From NCBI GenBank assembly GCA_944347775.1, contig CALVMT010000072.1, positions 38,383 through 102,382 of the forward strand: a DNA stretch of 64,000 nt, read 5' to 3'. Below are positions 44,186 through 52,292 of this stretch, one piece after another; positions within the stretch are counted from its first letter, which is position 1; each line of letters opens with the position of its first letter. The notes beneath the pieces were generated by a model, which had not been told where the DNA came from, did no database searches, and worked only from the letters and a program-made list of their open reading frames with translations. Both the position numbers and the translations under genes were made by a program. The stretch is from an uncultured Clostridia bacterium. Lineage in GTDB: Bacteria; Bacillota; Clostridia; Christensenellales; Christensenellaceae.

Positions 44186-44623
44186 ATGTATAGCGAAAAA
44201 GTGATGGATCATTTCCAACATCCAAGAAATATGGGAGAAATAGAAAATGCCAGCGGTATCGGAACGGTTGGTAATGCTAAGTGCGGAGATATTATGCGTA
44301 TTTTCCTCGATATTGACGAAAACGGAATAATCCGCGATGTAAAGTTTAAAACTTTTGGATGCGGTGCGGCTGTAGCAACGAGCAGTATGGCCACAGAGCT
44401 TGTTAAAGGCAAATCGATTCAAGAGGCGATGAAGGTGACAAACCAAGCGGTAATGGAAGCACTTGATGGGCTCCCGCCAGTAAAGGTACATTGTTCCTTG
44501 CTGGCAGAAGAGGCAATTCATGCTGCGCTTTGGGATTATGCGACAAAGAATAATATTAAAATTGAAGGATTACAAAAGCCTAAAAGTGATATTCATGAGG
44601 GTGAAGAGGAAGAAGAATACTAA
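44186..44623 (+). CDS. iscU: Fe-S cluster scaffold IscU/NifU N-terminal type
   Basis: Scaffold on which [2Fe-2S] and [4Fe-4S] clusters are assembled, 145 aa. The three ligand cysteines are at C33 (with the Asp of AKCGD), C59 (FGCGAAVATSS) and C103 (VHCSLLAEEA). The C-terminal tail is acidic and longer than in E. coli IscU, as usual for clostridial NifU-like scaffolds. It ends the iscR-iscS-iscU operon, before a terminator. No hscBA or ferredoxin genes follow. Confidence 0.95.
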   Translation: MYSEKVMDHFQHPRNMGEIENASGIGTVGNAKCGDIMRIFLDIDENGIIRDVKFKTFGCGAAVATSSMATELVKGKSIQEAMKVTNQAVMEALDGLPPVKVHCSLLAEEAIHAALWDYATKNNIKIEGLQKPKSDIHEGEEEEEY

Positions 44624-44644
44624 TTGGCTTTTGAAAAACGAGAA

Positions 44645-44676
44645 ACGCCGGGATTGTAGATACCCGGTGTTTTTTA
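44645..44676 (+). terminator. Terminator after iscU
   Basis: ACGCCGGG (44645-44652) pairs with CCCGGTGT (44663-44670, one G-U), followed by a T-run to 44676. Confidence 0.8.
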
Positions 44677-44848
44677 TACAAAAAATGGGTATTTCATATT
44701 TGTAGGGAGAAAATAGTTTTGTATTTTCTGTGATTAAAAAATATCTAAGGAGAAAGGCAAAGAATGATTCTGGCTGCCGAGAAATACTTGACAATTTGAT
44801 ATGATTCATAATTCCTTTACAATCATTATGTTTCTTGACGAAAAGAGC

Positions 44849-44857
44849 ATGGTATAA
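44849..44857 (+). promoter_or_regulatory. Extended -10 promoter before mazG
   Basis: TGGTATAAT is a full extended -10 element about 35 bp before the mazG start. A good -35 at the right distance is not evident. Confidence 0.5.
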
Positions 44858-44891
44858 TTGAATAAAAAAATAAATGACAGGAGAGGTTGGG

Positions 44892-46277
44892 ATGCTTACG
44901 ATTCTTGGAGTCGGAACGGGCAGGTTTTCTTCTCTCACTATGCAGGGATATGAACTTTTATGTTCGGCTAAAACGGTAATATTGCAAACTGCGTGTATTC
45001 CGCTGGCGCAAGAACTAAAACGAAGGCAGATAGCTTTTGAAACGTTAGATATATGTTATGAACAAGCGGAAGATTTTGATGAACTACAAGAAAGAGTGAG
45101 GCTGTATCTGGAAAAATATGCAGATGCCCTTCTATGCATTGTCGGGGATCTATATACAAATACGTTGGTTCGTTCAATTTTGCAGTTTCGCAAAGCGGAA
45201 TTGATTCCGGGAATGGGATTTGGTAGCGAAGCGTTATCTTTATGTACAAAAGAAATTGGACAGAGTCGAGTGCTTTGCGCTTCTGCTTATGAATTTATGC
45301 AAACCGAATATACAGGTTTAGGTGCGCTTGTTGTTACCGAAATTGATTCACCTTATTTGGCAGCAGATATTGTTCTGAAGTTGATGCGCTATTTTTCGGA
45401 AGATCACGGTGTTTTTATAGTGCAGCATGGGAAAAAACAATTATACACGATAAAAAAATTGTGTTTTTGGAAAGATTGGGATTATAGTAGTGTCCTAGTC
45501 GTTCCTGAACAGTGTATAACCAAAAAAGAGGGGTATACTTTTGAAGATTTTTGCCGTATTATGGATATTTTATTGGGGGAAAACGGATGTGATTGGGATA
45601 AAGCACAAACACACGAAAGCCTGCGCATTCATCTAATAGAGGAATGTTATGAAGTTATTGAAGCAATTGACCAAAACGATCCGTTTATGCTTTCAGATGA
45701 GTTGGGCGATTTGTTAATGCAGATTGTGATTCACGCAAAAATTGCACAAAAGCACGGAGAGTTCGATATACAGGATGTCAGTACAGAAATTTCTCGTAAG
45801 ATGATCAGACGACATCCTCGTGTTTTTGGACAGGCGGAAGACGAAACTTTAAGTTGGGAAGACCTGAAGAGAAAAGAAAAACCTTGGAATACCTATAGCG
45901 AAGCATTAAAAAATATTCCGCAAGCAATGACCGCTTTGGTACGTACAGAAAAAATATTTAAAAAAGCAAATTCGTTAAAAATTTTTTCAATCGAGTTAAA
46001 ACAGATATGGGATGAATTATCTGATTTAGCATGTCGATTAAGAAATTCCGCGGGGCAGGAAAAGGAAGAGCTCGGGGGCGACTTTTTATTTATGACAGTG
46101 GCTCTGTTGAGCATGATGGGAATTAATGCAGAGACGGCGCTGATCGGGGCGTGCAATCGATGGATAAAAAATATGGAGAAAACAGAAGAACTTGCACGTA
46201 TGGAAGGGCAAGATTTGGCAAAAATAGGGAAAAGTACGTTTGAAAAGCTATGGCAGAAGGCGAAAAGCGTAAAATAA
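44892..46277 (+). CDS. mazG: MazG nucleotide pyrophosphohydrolase with N-terminal tetrapyrrole-methylase-like domain
   Basis: House-cleaning NTP pyrophosphatase of the YabN type, 461 aa. Residues 1 to about 220 resemble the SAM-dependent tetrapyrrole methylase fold (LTILGVGTGR, LIPGMGFGSEAL), of unknown activity in this family. The MazG domain follows, with LLGENGCDWDKAQTHESLRIHLIEECYEVIEAI holding the metal-binding EExxE-type residues, and SDELGDLLMQIVIHAKIA. A second, weaker MazG-like helical region is C-terminal. An in-frame ATG at 44874 is upstream of the AGGAGAGG site; the ATG at 44892 fits better. It precedes hup and rqcP, as in Bacillus. Confidence 0.92.
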   Translation: MLTILGVGTGRFSSLTMQGYELLCSAKTVILQTACIPLAQELKRRQIAFETLDICYEQAEDFDELQERVRLYLEKYADALLCIVGDLYTNTLVRSILQFRKAELIPGMGFGSEALSLCTKEIGQSRVLCASAYEFMQTEYTGLGALVVTEIDSPYLAADIVLKLMRYFSEDHGVFIVQHGKKQLYTIKKLCFWKDWDYSSVLVVPEQCITKKEGYTFEDFCRIMDILLGENGCDWDKAQTHESLRIHLIEECYEVIEAIDQNDPFMLSDELGDLLMQIVIHAKIAQKHGEFDIQDVSTEISRKMIRRHPRVFGQAEDETLSWEDLKRKEKPWNTYSEALKNIPQAMTALVRTEKIFKKANSLKIFSIELKQIWDELSDLACRLRNSAGQEKEELGGDFLFMTVALLSMMGINAETALIGACNRWIKNMEKTEELARMEGQDLAKIGKSTFEKLWQKAKSVK

Positions 46278-46299
46278 TCTATAAAATATGTAAAAAGTC

Positions 46300-46328
46300 T
46301 TGTAAAATATAGTCTAATTGGTTATAAT
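46300..46328 (+). promoter_or_regulatory. Promoter of hup
   Basis: TTGTAA (46300-46305) and TATAAT (46323-46328) with a 17-bp spacer. A leader of about 90 nt follows. Confidence 0.75.
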
Positions 46329-46422
46329 CTACTTCGATAAAGTTAAAAAGCGCATTGTGATGCATTTTTTTAGTAATGTAGTAACGTGTGGGATTTTTTA
46401 TTTCTCAAGGAGGTAAAACAAG

Positions 46423-46695
46423 GTGAATAAAACAGAACTGATCGCAGCAATTGCAGCGAAAGCCGAACTTTCTAAAAAGGATGCAGAAAAGGCATTGTTG
46501 GCATTTACAGATACTGTTGTAGAAGAATTGACCAATGGCCAGAAAGTACAGATTGTAGGTTTTGGTACATTTGAAGCACGTGAACGCGCAGCAAGAAAAG
46601 GAATTAATCCGCTTACAAAAGAGACGATTGATATTGCTGCTTCCGTAGTTCCTGCATTTAAGGCTGGTAAGGCATTTAAAGATGCGGTGAAATAA
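46423..46695 (+). CDS. hup: HU-type histone-like DNA-binding protein
   Basis: Nucleoid protein of 90 aa that bends and compacts DNA as a dimer. [25 protein letters not shown] is the N-terminal helical part. [23 protein letters not shown] carries the beta-arm base with the conserved GFG and the Arg/Pro arm residues. The start is GTG after AAGGAGG. It is monocistronic between a good promoter and a long terminator. Confidence 0.97.
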   Translation: MNKTELIAAIAAKAELSKKDAEKALLAFTDTVVEELTNGQKVQIVGFGTFEARERAARKGINPLTKETIDIAASVVPAFKAGKAFKDAVK

Positions 46696-46705
46696 GTGGG
46701 CGTTA

Positions 46706-46746
46706 AGAAATGGTTCTGCCTGACGGACAGAACCATTTCTTTTTTA
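46706..46746 (+). terminator. Strong terminator after hup
   Basis: AGAAATGGTTCTG (46706-46718) pairs perfectly with CAGAACCATTTCT (46728-46740), followed by T to 46746. Confidence 0.92.
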
Positions 46747-46788
46747 TGGAGGGAAACATACATAAGGAATAAGCAGGGAGATAGTTAG

Positions 46789-47031
46789 ATGAGACTGGAT
46801 AAATTTTTGAAGATCTCGAGAGTGATTAAACGAAGAACGGTTGCCGCTTCTGCTGCAGATGCGGGAAGGGTACTTGTAAATGGAAGAGTTGCCAAACCTG
46901 GGCACCAGGTAAAAACGGGTGATGAGATTTTGATTGAATTTGGAAACAGTTCATTAAAAATTCGCGTAAAAGAATTACGAGAAAATATCCGTAAAGACGA
47001 GGTAGATACACTCTATGAGGTAATTGATTAA
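46789..47031 (+). CDS. rqcP: S4-domain ribosome quality-control protein RqcP (YabO)
   Basis: An 80-aa S4 RNA-binding protein. MRLDKFLKISRVIKRRTVAASAADAGRVLVNG is the S4 fold, and the protein stops shortly after it, as in YabO/RqcP. RqcP works with RqcH on obstructed 50S subunits during alanine tailing (family knowledge). Its position beside mazG and hup matches Bacillus gene order. The stop codon overlaps the next ATG (TAATG), so ispDF is translationally coupled. Confidence 0.92.
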   Translation: MRLDKFLKISRVIKRRTVAASAADAGRVLVNGRVAKPGHQVKTGDEILIEFGNSSLKIRVKELRENIRKDEVDTLYEVID

Positions 47032-48185
47032 TGAAAACTTACGCGATTATATTGGCCGCAGGGAAAGGGCTTCGAGCAGGGTTAAAAAAAAATAAAATGT
47101 TTGCGCAGTTGGCCGGGAGAACACCGCTGGAATATAGTTTGAGGGCCTGTAAAAAAGCAGAGTGTTTTGACGGAATAGTCATTGTTTGCCAGGATTGCGA
47201 AATGGGAATCGCAAAGGAAATTGGAAGTAAAATTTTTCCCGATGCAATTTATACTGTAGGAGGAAAGACACGTCAGGAGTCCGCTTATGCCGGGCTAATG
47301 GCATTGCCTGATGATGTACAAATTGTTGCTATCCATGATGGCGCACGTTGCTTTATTACCCCAGAACTAATTGTGAGGTGTATACAAAGCTGCGAGTTAT
47401 ACGGCAGTGGCGTAGCTGGGCGTAGATGTACAGATACAGTAAAAACAATTGATAATCGGGATTGCTTTGTTCGTACACTGAATCGAGATGAGATTATTCT
47501 GGTGGAGACGCCGCAGGTTTTTATAAAAGAAGAAATTATAGAGGCTTATAAAAAAGCTTTTGCTGAAGGATATACTGGCACTGATGATGCAGGTTTGATG
47601 GAACGCATGGGGAAAAAAGTGCGGTTAGTTGAATCTAAAGAAGAAAATTTTAAGTTAACTATACCCCGTGATTTTATCCGCGGTGAACAACGATTATTGG
47701 AAAGTCGTTTGATGCATGTAGGGCAAGGCTATGATATTCATGCGTTGGTGAGTGGACGTAAATTGATTTTGGGTGGAGTGGAAATTCCGAACGAAAAAGG
47801 CTTGCAGGGCCATTCGGATGCGGATGTATTAATTCATGCGCTGATTGATGCGCTGCTTGGTGCGGCGGCATTAGGGGATATTGGAGAATTATTTCCGGAT
47901 ACAAATCCCATATATAAAGATATTGACAGTATGTTGCTTTTAGAACAGATTCGGGAATTACTGGAAGAAAATTTTTGGGCAATAATGAATATTGACGCGA
48001 CATTATTTTTGGAGAAACCAAAGATGAGTCCATATAAGGAAAGCATTCGTAAAAATATTGCGGATGCATTGGGATTAAGCATGGAACAGGTGAACATAAA
48101 GGCAAAGACGGCAGAAAGATTTGGCGTAATAGGAGATGAAAAAGCAATAGCAGCTGCAGTTACCTGTGCATTGCGTAAAAGATAA
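47031..48185 (+). CDS. ispDF: Bifunctional IspDF of the MEP isoprenoid pathway
   Basis: Fusion of 2-C-methyl-D-erythritol 4-phosphate cytidylyltransferase (IspD) and 2-C-methyl-D-erythritol 2,4-cyclodiphosphate synthase (IspF), 384 aa. Residues 1 to about 222 are IspD with ILAAGKGLRAG, HDGARCFITPELI and TDDAGLMERMG. Residues about 226-384 are IspF with GQGYDIHAL, the metal ligands in DIH and in GHSDADVLIHALIDALLGAAALGDIGELFPDT, and KAKTAERFGVIG. The fusion is known from several bacterial groups. Confidence 0.96.
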   Translation: MKTYAIILAAGKGLRAGLKKNKMFAQLAGRTPLEYSLRACKKAECFDGIVIVCQDCEMGIAKEIGSKIFPDAIYTVGGKTRQESAYAGLMALPDDVQIVAIHDGARCFITPELIVRCIQSCELYGSGVAGRRCTDTVKTIDNRDCFVRTLNRDEIILVETPQVFIKEEIIEAYKKAFAEGYTGTDDAGLMERMGKKVRLVESKEENFKLTIPRDFIRGEQRLLESRLMHVGQGYDIHALVSGRKLILGGVEIPNEKGLQGHSDADVLIHALIDALLGAAALGDIGELFPDTNPIYKDIDSMLLLEQIRELLEENFWAIMNIDATLFLEKPKMSPYKESIRKNIADALGLSMEQVNIKAKTAERFGVIGDEKAIAAAVTCALRKR

Positions 48186-48199
48186 AAAGAGATTGTAAA

Positions 48200-49360
48200 A
48201 TGAGCATAGAAAAAAAGTTACGAGAAGGCAGTGTGCATTGTAAACGGAGAAATAACCGTGTACATCGCCGTATGGAAAAACGACAAAAAAATAGAAAAAA
48301 ATGGATTTATTGGGGGGCAGCAACAATCTTTGCAGTAATGCTCAGTGTACTGCTTGGTTTATTGATGAAAAAGGATCCGCCTCCTGTATTGGTGCCGGGA
48401 GCAATTGTTGATTCTGCGGTGACTGCGATTACCGCGGATGCTTCAGATATCAGTTATTTGCAAAGAGAGGCGAAAATTCAATATAATTCTATAAATGATC
48501 CCTATAAATATGGAGATGATATTGTTTTTTCTTCAACTGCAGGCAGTGCATCATATACGCGAATGGTTGTTTATCAAACTGACTTGGAAGAAAGTTATAC
48601 AATTCCTGCAAAGGTAAAATATAATAATTTGACGGGAATGGTAATGAATGAGAAATATATCGTCTATTTGGATGCATCTACCGGCGGAGGCGGTCGTATT
48701 TGCAGCTATAACCGAAACACAGAGGAATTTGATATAATTAAAGAATATGCCTATGCGATGCCAAAACTTTGCTTATATGGAGAATATCTTGCTTTTTTAC
48801 AACAGGCAGGAGAAAATACCGACCGTTTATACATATATCATTTGGAAACGGGAGAATCAGTAACGCCAAAAGTATTTGAAGGTTCGGCTGCGCAAACGGG
48901 CGGTATACATTTGGATGGAACAACCTTGACTTATGCTGTAACTTATTACGAAGACGATATTTTGATGAGTCGTGTAACAACGTTGGACCTGACAACAGGG
49001 GCTGAACAGAATTATGATTGGAGTCGTCTGGTATATTCACCGCAAAAAAATGGGAACTATATTGCCTTTCTGTCATCTGCTTCCGGGGTTGCAGATGATA
49101 TTTATCTTAGTGAAAATGGCGGGCAACCACAGTTGTTGGTTTCCGATGTTACAAACATGAAAATTGGCGACGACTTTCTGGCTTATACAAAAGGGGATGT
49201 TGTATATGCTTATGTTTTTGAAACGGGAAAAAGCTATCGGCTTAATACGACCGTTTCTAAAGGACTTTTGGCCAGTGTAAGTGGGAAAAGTGTTTGTTGG
49301 TATGATGTGACCAGTTATGATGATGTAGATATCGTAAAATATGCAAATATGGAATGGTGA
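48200..49360 (+). CDS. Membrane-anchored beta-propeller-like protein of unknown function
   Basis: A 386-aa protein with a very basic cytoplasmic N-terminus (about 1-34), one hydrophobic anchor (about 35-56), and an extracytoplasmic domain. That domain repeats short beta-strands with patterns like IVYLDASTGGG-RICSYN, LAFLQQAG-RLYIYHLETGES, IAFLSSAS-DIYLSENGG and LAYTKGDVVYAYVFETGKSY. This is the DUF5050/TolB-like six-bladed propeller style. I do not recognise a specific family or active site. It lies 14 bp after ispDF and 34 bp before radA and is probably in the same transcript. Confidence 0.65.
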   Translation: MSIEKKLREGSVHCKRRNNRVHRRMEKRQKNRKKWIYWGAATIFAVMLSVLLGLLMKKDPPPVLVPGAIVDSAVTAITADASDISYLQREAKIQYNSINDPYKYGDDIVFSSTAGSASYTRMVVYQTDLEESYTIPAKVKYNNLTGMVMNEKYIVYLDASTGGGGRICSYNRNTEEFDIIKEYAYAMPKLCLYGEYLAFLQQAGENTDRLYIYHLETGESVTPKVFEGSAAQTGGIHLDGTTLTYAVTYYEDDILMSRVTTLDLTTGAEQNYDWSRLVYSPQKNGNYIAFLSSASGVADDIYLSENGGQPQLLVSDVTNMKIGDDFLAYTKGDVVYAYVFETGKSYRLNTTVSKGLLASVSGKSVCWYDVTSYDDVDIVKYANMEW

Positions 49361-49394
49361 TGCATTAGAGGGTTATATCGGAAAGGGTGGGGAA

Positions 49395-50756
49395 ATGGCA
49401 AAAGGGAAAACTTTATATCGTTGCTCTGTATGTGGCTATGAAACGGTAAAGTGGCTGGGTAAATGCCCGTCATGTGGAGATTGGAATACGATGCAGGAGA
49501 TTGCGCGGGAAATATCACAACCATATGCTGGGAAAATAAAGCCTGCGGTGCAAGTGGACCTTTCGAAAATTGTAGAATTAAAGGATATCCGGGAAACAAT
49601 AAGTGCGCGAATAAAAACGGGCATTAGCGAACTCGATCGCGTGTTAGGCGGCGGCATTGTGCCGGGGAGCGTTGTGTTGGTCGGTGGTGAGCCCGGAATA
49701 GGGAAGTCTACTTTATTTTTGCAAATGGCAGATAAGTTAGCGCAACGTAGGGAGGTTCTATATGTTTCGGGAGAAGAATCGGCTGAACAGGTCGGTATGC
49801 GGTTTTCCCGCCTGCATCTCAATTCTTCACTGCAGTTTATGGCAGAAACACAGGTCGAAGTAATTTTAGCGGCTGCCGAACAGAAAAGGCCCGAAATCCT
49901 TATTGTGGATTCTATTCAAACAGTTTATTATACTGATGTTTCTTCGGCTTCAGGAAGTATTAGCCAGGTGCGTGAATGTGCAGCAGCGCTTGTTCGCTTT
50001 GCAAAAAGCAGTAATACGGCAGTTTTTATCATAGGGCACGTCACAAAGGATGGTAATATTGCTGGTCCGCGCGTTTTAGAGCATTTGGTTGATACAGTGC
50101 TTTACTTTGAAGGAGAAGCGCAAAGTGCGTTTCGTATTTTGCGAGCAGCAAAAAACCGGTTTGGATCGACAAATGAAATTGGTGTATTTGATATGGATAG
50201 TAATGGAATGCAAGAAGTAAAAAATCCTTCTGCAATTATGCTTTCGGGCAGACAAAAAGGAATTCCGGGTTCTTGCATTTATTGCGCTCTTGAAGGGACG
50301 CGGCCGGTATTGATTGAGGTAGAGGCTTTAGTTAGTGAGACGTCTTTTGGAACCCCGCGACGTATGACAACGGGAGCAGATTATAATCGGGTTAGCTTAA
50401 TTATTGCCGTATTGGAGAAAAAAGTTGGCTTGAAAATGTATAACCAGGATATTTTTGTAAATGTTGGGGGAGGTATGCGCATATGGGATACTTCTTTGGA
50501 TTTGCCAATTGCAGCAAGTATTGTTTCTAGTTTTCGTAACCGTGCAATCCGCTCGGGAACTGTCTTATTTGGGGAAATTGGCCTAACCGGGGAAATACGG
50601 CATATTTCTCAAGCTGAAAAAAGAATTGCCGAAGCAGAAAGAATGGGTATGCAAAGAGTAATTCTTCCTTCAAGTAATATGGTCACGGTAAAGAAAAACA
50701 TTCAATTAATCGGTGCAAAATCTTTATATGATGCATTAAACGCGATTTTTGAATAA
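49395..50756 (+). CDS. radA: DNA repair protein RadA/Sms
   Basis: RecA-like branch-migration ATPase used in recombination repair, 453 aa. The N-terminal zinc finger is YRCSVCGYETVKWLGKCPSCGDW. Walker A GGEPGIGKSTL is near residue 100, the RadA-specific KNRFGSTNEIG follows, and a C-terminal Lon-like domain begins near VGLKMYNQDIFVNVGGG. A longer frame opens at 49341 inside the preceding gene; GGGGAA before the ATG at 49395 and the family start MAKGKT support the shorter form. radA beside a PIN-TRAM gene is a conserved Bacillota arrangement. Confidence 0.97.
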   Translation: MAKGKTLYRCSVCGYETVKWLGKCPSCGDWNTMQEIAREISQPYAGKIKPAVQVDLSKIVELKDIRETISARIKTGISELDRVLGGGIVPGSVVLVGGEPGIGKSTLFLQMADKLAQRREVLYVSGEESAEQVGMRFSRLHLNSSLQFMAETQVEVILAAAEQKRPEILIVDSIQTVYYTDVSSASGSISQVRECAAALVRFAKSSNTAVFIIGHVTKDGNIAGPRVLEHLVDTVLYFEGEAQSAFRILRAAKNRFGSTNEIGVFDMDSNGMQEVKNPSAIMLSGRQKGIPGSCIYCALEGTRPVLIEVEALVSETSFGTPRRMTTGADYNRVSLIIAVLEKKVGLKMYNQDIFVNVGGGMRIWDTSLDLPIAASIVSSFRNRAIRSGTVLFGEIGLTGEIRHISQAEKRIAEAERMGMQRVILPSSNMVTVKKNIQLIGAKSLYDALNAIFE

Positions 50757-50875
50757 AATCATCAAAGATAAGAAATAAAGGATTTATAAATTGATAAGGT
50801 TGTTTTTTTAAGTTACTCTAAATAAGAGTTTTTATTGTGGGTTTATATTTTAAATGACGAGAGGAAAAATTTGTT

Positions 50876-51955
50876 GTGAAAAAACTTTTGAAAGTTTTAT
50901 TAATATTGGGCGGCGCGTCGGTAGGTTTGGGTATAGCGCAATTGGTTATCTTTGTAGTAAATACACGCTATGGAAATTTTGGCGGGAACCATGATTGGTG
51001 GATACAGCCTGTTTTTTTGGGGTTTTGTATTGCTCTTGGTAGTGTATTGGCTTTGATTTTTTCCGAGAGTCTTCTTAAAACGATAATGCAGTTTATCAAA
51101 AAAATAGAAAAGACTATTGCTCAGACATCTTATCGAACGCTTCTATTTAATGCTGCAGGGCTGTTTTTCGGGCTTATTGTTGCTTTTTTTCTTTCTACAA
51201 TTGTATCGTTTTTGGGAAAAACTTTGCTTGTATTTTGTATTAATGCAGGAATATATATGATCTGTATTTACCTTGGCTTGGTTTTCGCAAAAAAAATGGT
51301 TCATGCAAGAGAGGAAATTGGGTTTTATACTTCGGAAAATATTTCGCGCAGTAATCAAAAATTTGTTGATACGAGTGTAATTATAGATGGAAGAATTCTC
51401 GATATTTGCAAAACAGGTGTTTTGGAAGGGCAATTACTGGTCCCTGAGTTTGTATTGGCGGAGTTGCAGCATATTGCTGATTCTGAAGATCCGTTAAGAA
51501 GGGCTAAAGGGCGGCGCGGGTTAGATATTTTAAGAAAAATGCAAAATGAATTGAAAGAGTATGGTTTATTAGTAGAAGTAAAAAAACTTGAAAAAAACGA
51601 AGAAGAACCGGTTGATATTGCGTTACTTCGTTTGGCAAAGAAAACGGGAGGAAAGGTTCTGACACTGGATTATAATTTGAATAAAGTTGCTGCAGTACAA
51701 AAAGTAGCAGTAATTAATATTAATGAGTTGGCAAATGCGATTAAGCCCTTAATGTTGCCAGGGGAAGAAGTGAAGGTTTGTATTTCAAAAAAAGGAAGAG
51801 AAAGAGAGCAGGGAATTGCATATTTGGACGACGGTACAATGATTGTGGTAGAAGATACGAAAGACAGGTTAGGTGAAGAACTCAATGTTGTTGTGACCAG
51901 TGTTTTACAGACCGCGGCAGGCCGTATGATATTTGCAAAACCATCAGAAAAATAG
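50876..51955 (+). CDS. PIN-TRAM membrane protein (YacL family)
   Basis: A 359-aa protein with four N-terminal membrane segments (about 5-28, 42-65, 90-112, 117-137). A PIN nuclease-fold domain follows from about 160 with FVDTSVIIDGRI, LVPEFVLAELQHIADS, RRGLDILRKM and LTLDYNLNKVA, so the acidic metal site is intact. A C-terminal TRAM domain covers about 295-355. The family is conserved in Bacillota next to radA and may be an RNase; its exact role is not settled. The start is GTG. Confidence 0.9.
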   Translation: MKKLLKVLLILGGASVGLGIAQLVIFVVNTRYGNFGGNHDWWIQPVFLGFCIALGSVLALIFSESLLKTIMQFIKKIEKTIAQTSYRTLLFNAAGLFFGLIVAFFLSTIVSFLGKTLLVFCINAGIYMICIYLGLVFAKKMVHAREEIGFYTSENISRSNQKFVDTSVIIDGRILDICKTGVLEGQLLVPEFVLAELQHIADSEDPLRRAKGRRGLDILRKMQNELKEYGLLVEVKKLEKNEEEPVDIALLRLAKKTGGKVLTLDYNLNKVAAVQKVAVININELANAIKPLMLPGEEVKVCISKKGREREQGIAYLDDGTMIVVEDTKDRLGEELNVVVTSVLQTAAGRMIFAKPSEK

Positions 51956-52067
51956 TTCGGATTAAAAATGTTAATAATTTGTAAATTTAAAGTTGATTGT
52001 TCCATATTTTGGAAAAACAAAAAATAAAAATTCTCCAAGGGGAAGAAAAATCATATTTTTTAGGGAA

Positions 52068-52093
52068 ACACGTCGTTGACGTGTCTTTTTTTT
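52068..52093 (+). terminator. Rho-independent terminator before the rpoBC promoter
   Basis: ACACGTC (52068-52074) pairs with GACGTGT (52078-52084) around GTT, followed by eight T at 52086-52093. It isolates rpoBC from the radA/PIN-TRAM transcript. Confidence 0.9.
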
Positions 52094-52094
52094 A

Positions 52095-52123
52095 TTGACA
52101 TGAATTTAATAAAATGTTATTAT
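52095..52123 (+). promoter_or_regulatory. Promoter of rpoBC
   Basis: TTGACA (52095-52100) and TATTAT (52118-52123) with a 17-bp spacer. The transcript would have a leader of about 160 nt. A TATAAT at 52190-52195 lacks a good -35. No rplJ/rplL genes lie upstream; the rest of the 337-bp gap shows nothing else I can support. Confidence 0.8.
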
Positions 52124-52292
52124 ATCATACTGCACTATCTAGAAGTTTATGCTTTTTGAGGAATAGATGTGCAATGTGAAAGACCGCATTATAATCGCCT
52201 TTTTTAAGTAAAAGTTCGTTTTTGTTGATTAAGAGGTTGATGTAATTCGCAGGAAAAACGAAAAATAATGAATAGGAGTGAGTGGTTCAAGT

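Noticed and set aside
46355-46375. Small GCAT/ATGC hairpin with T-run in the hup leader as an attenuator
   Set aside because: The stem is only four to five base pairs, too weak to support a regulatory claim.
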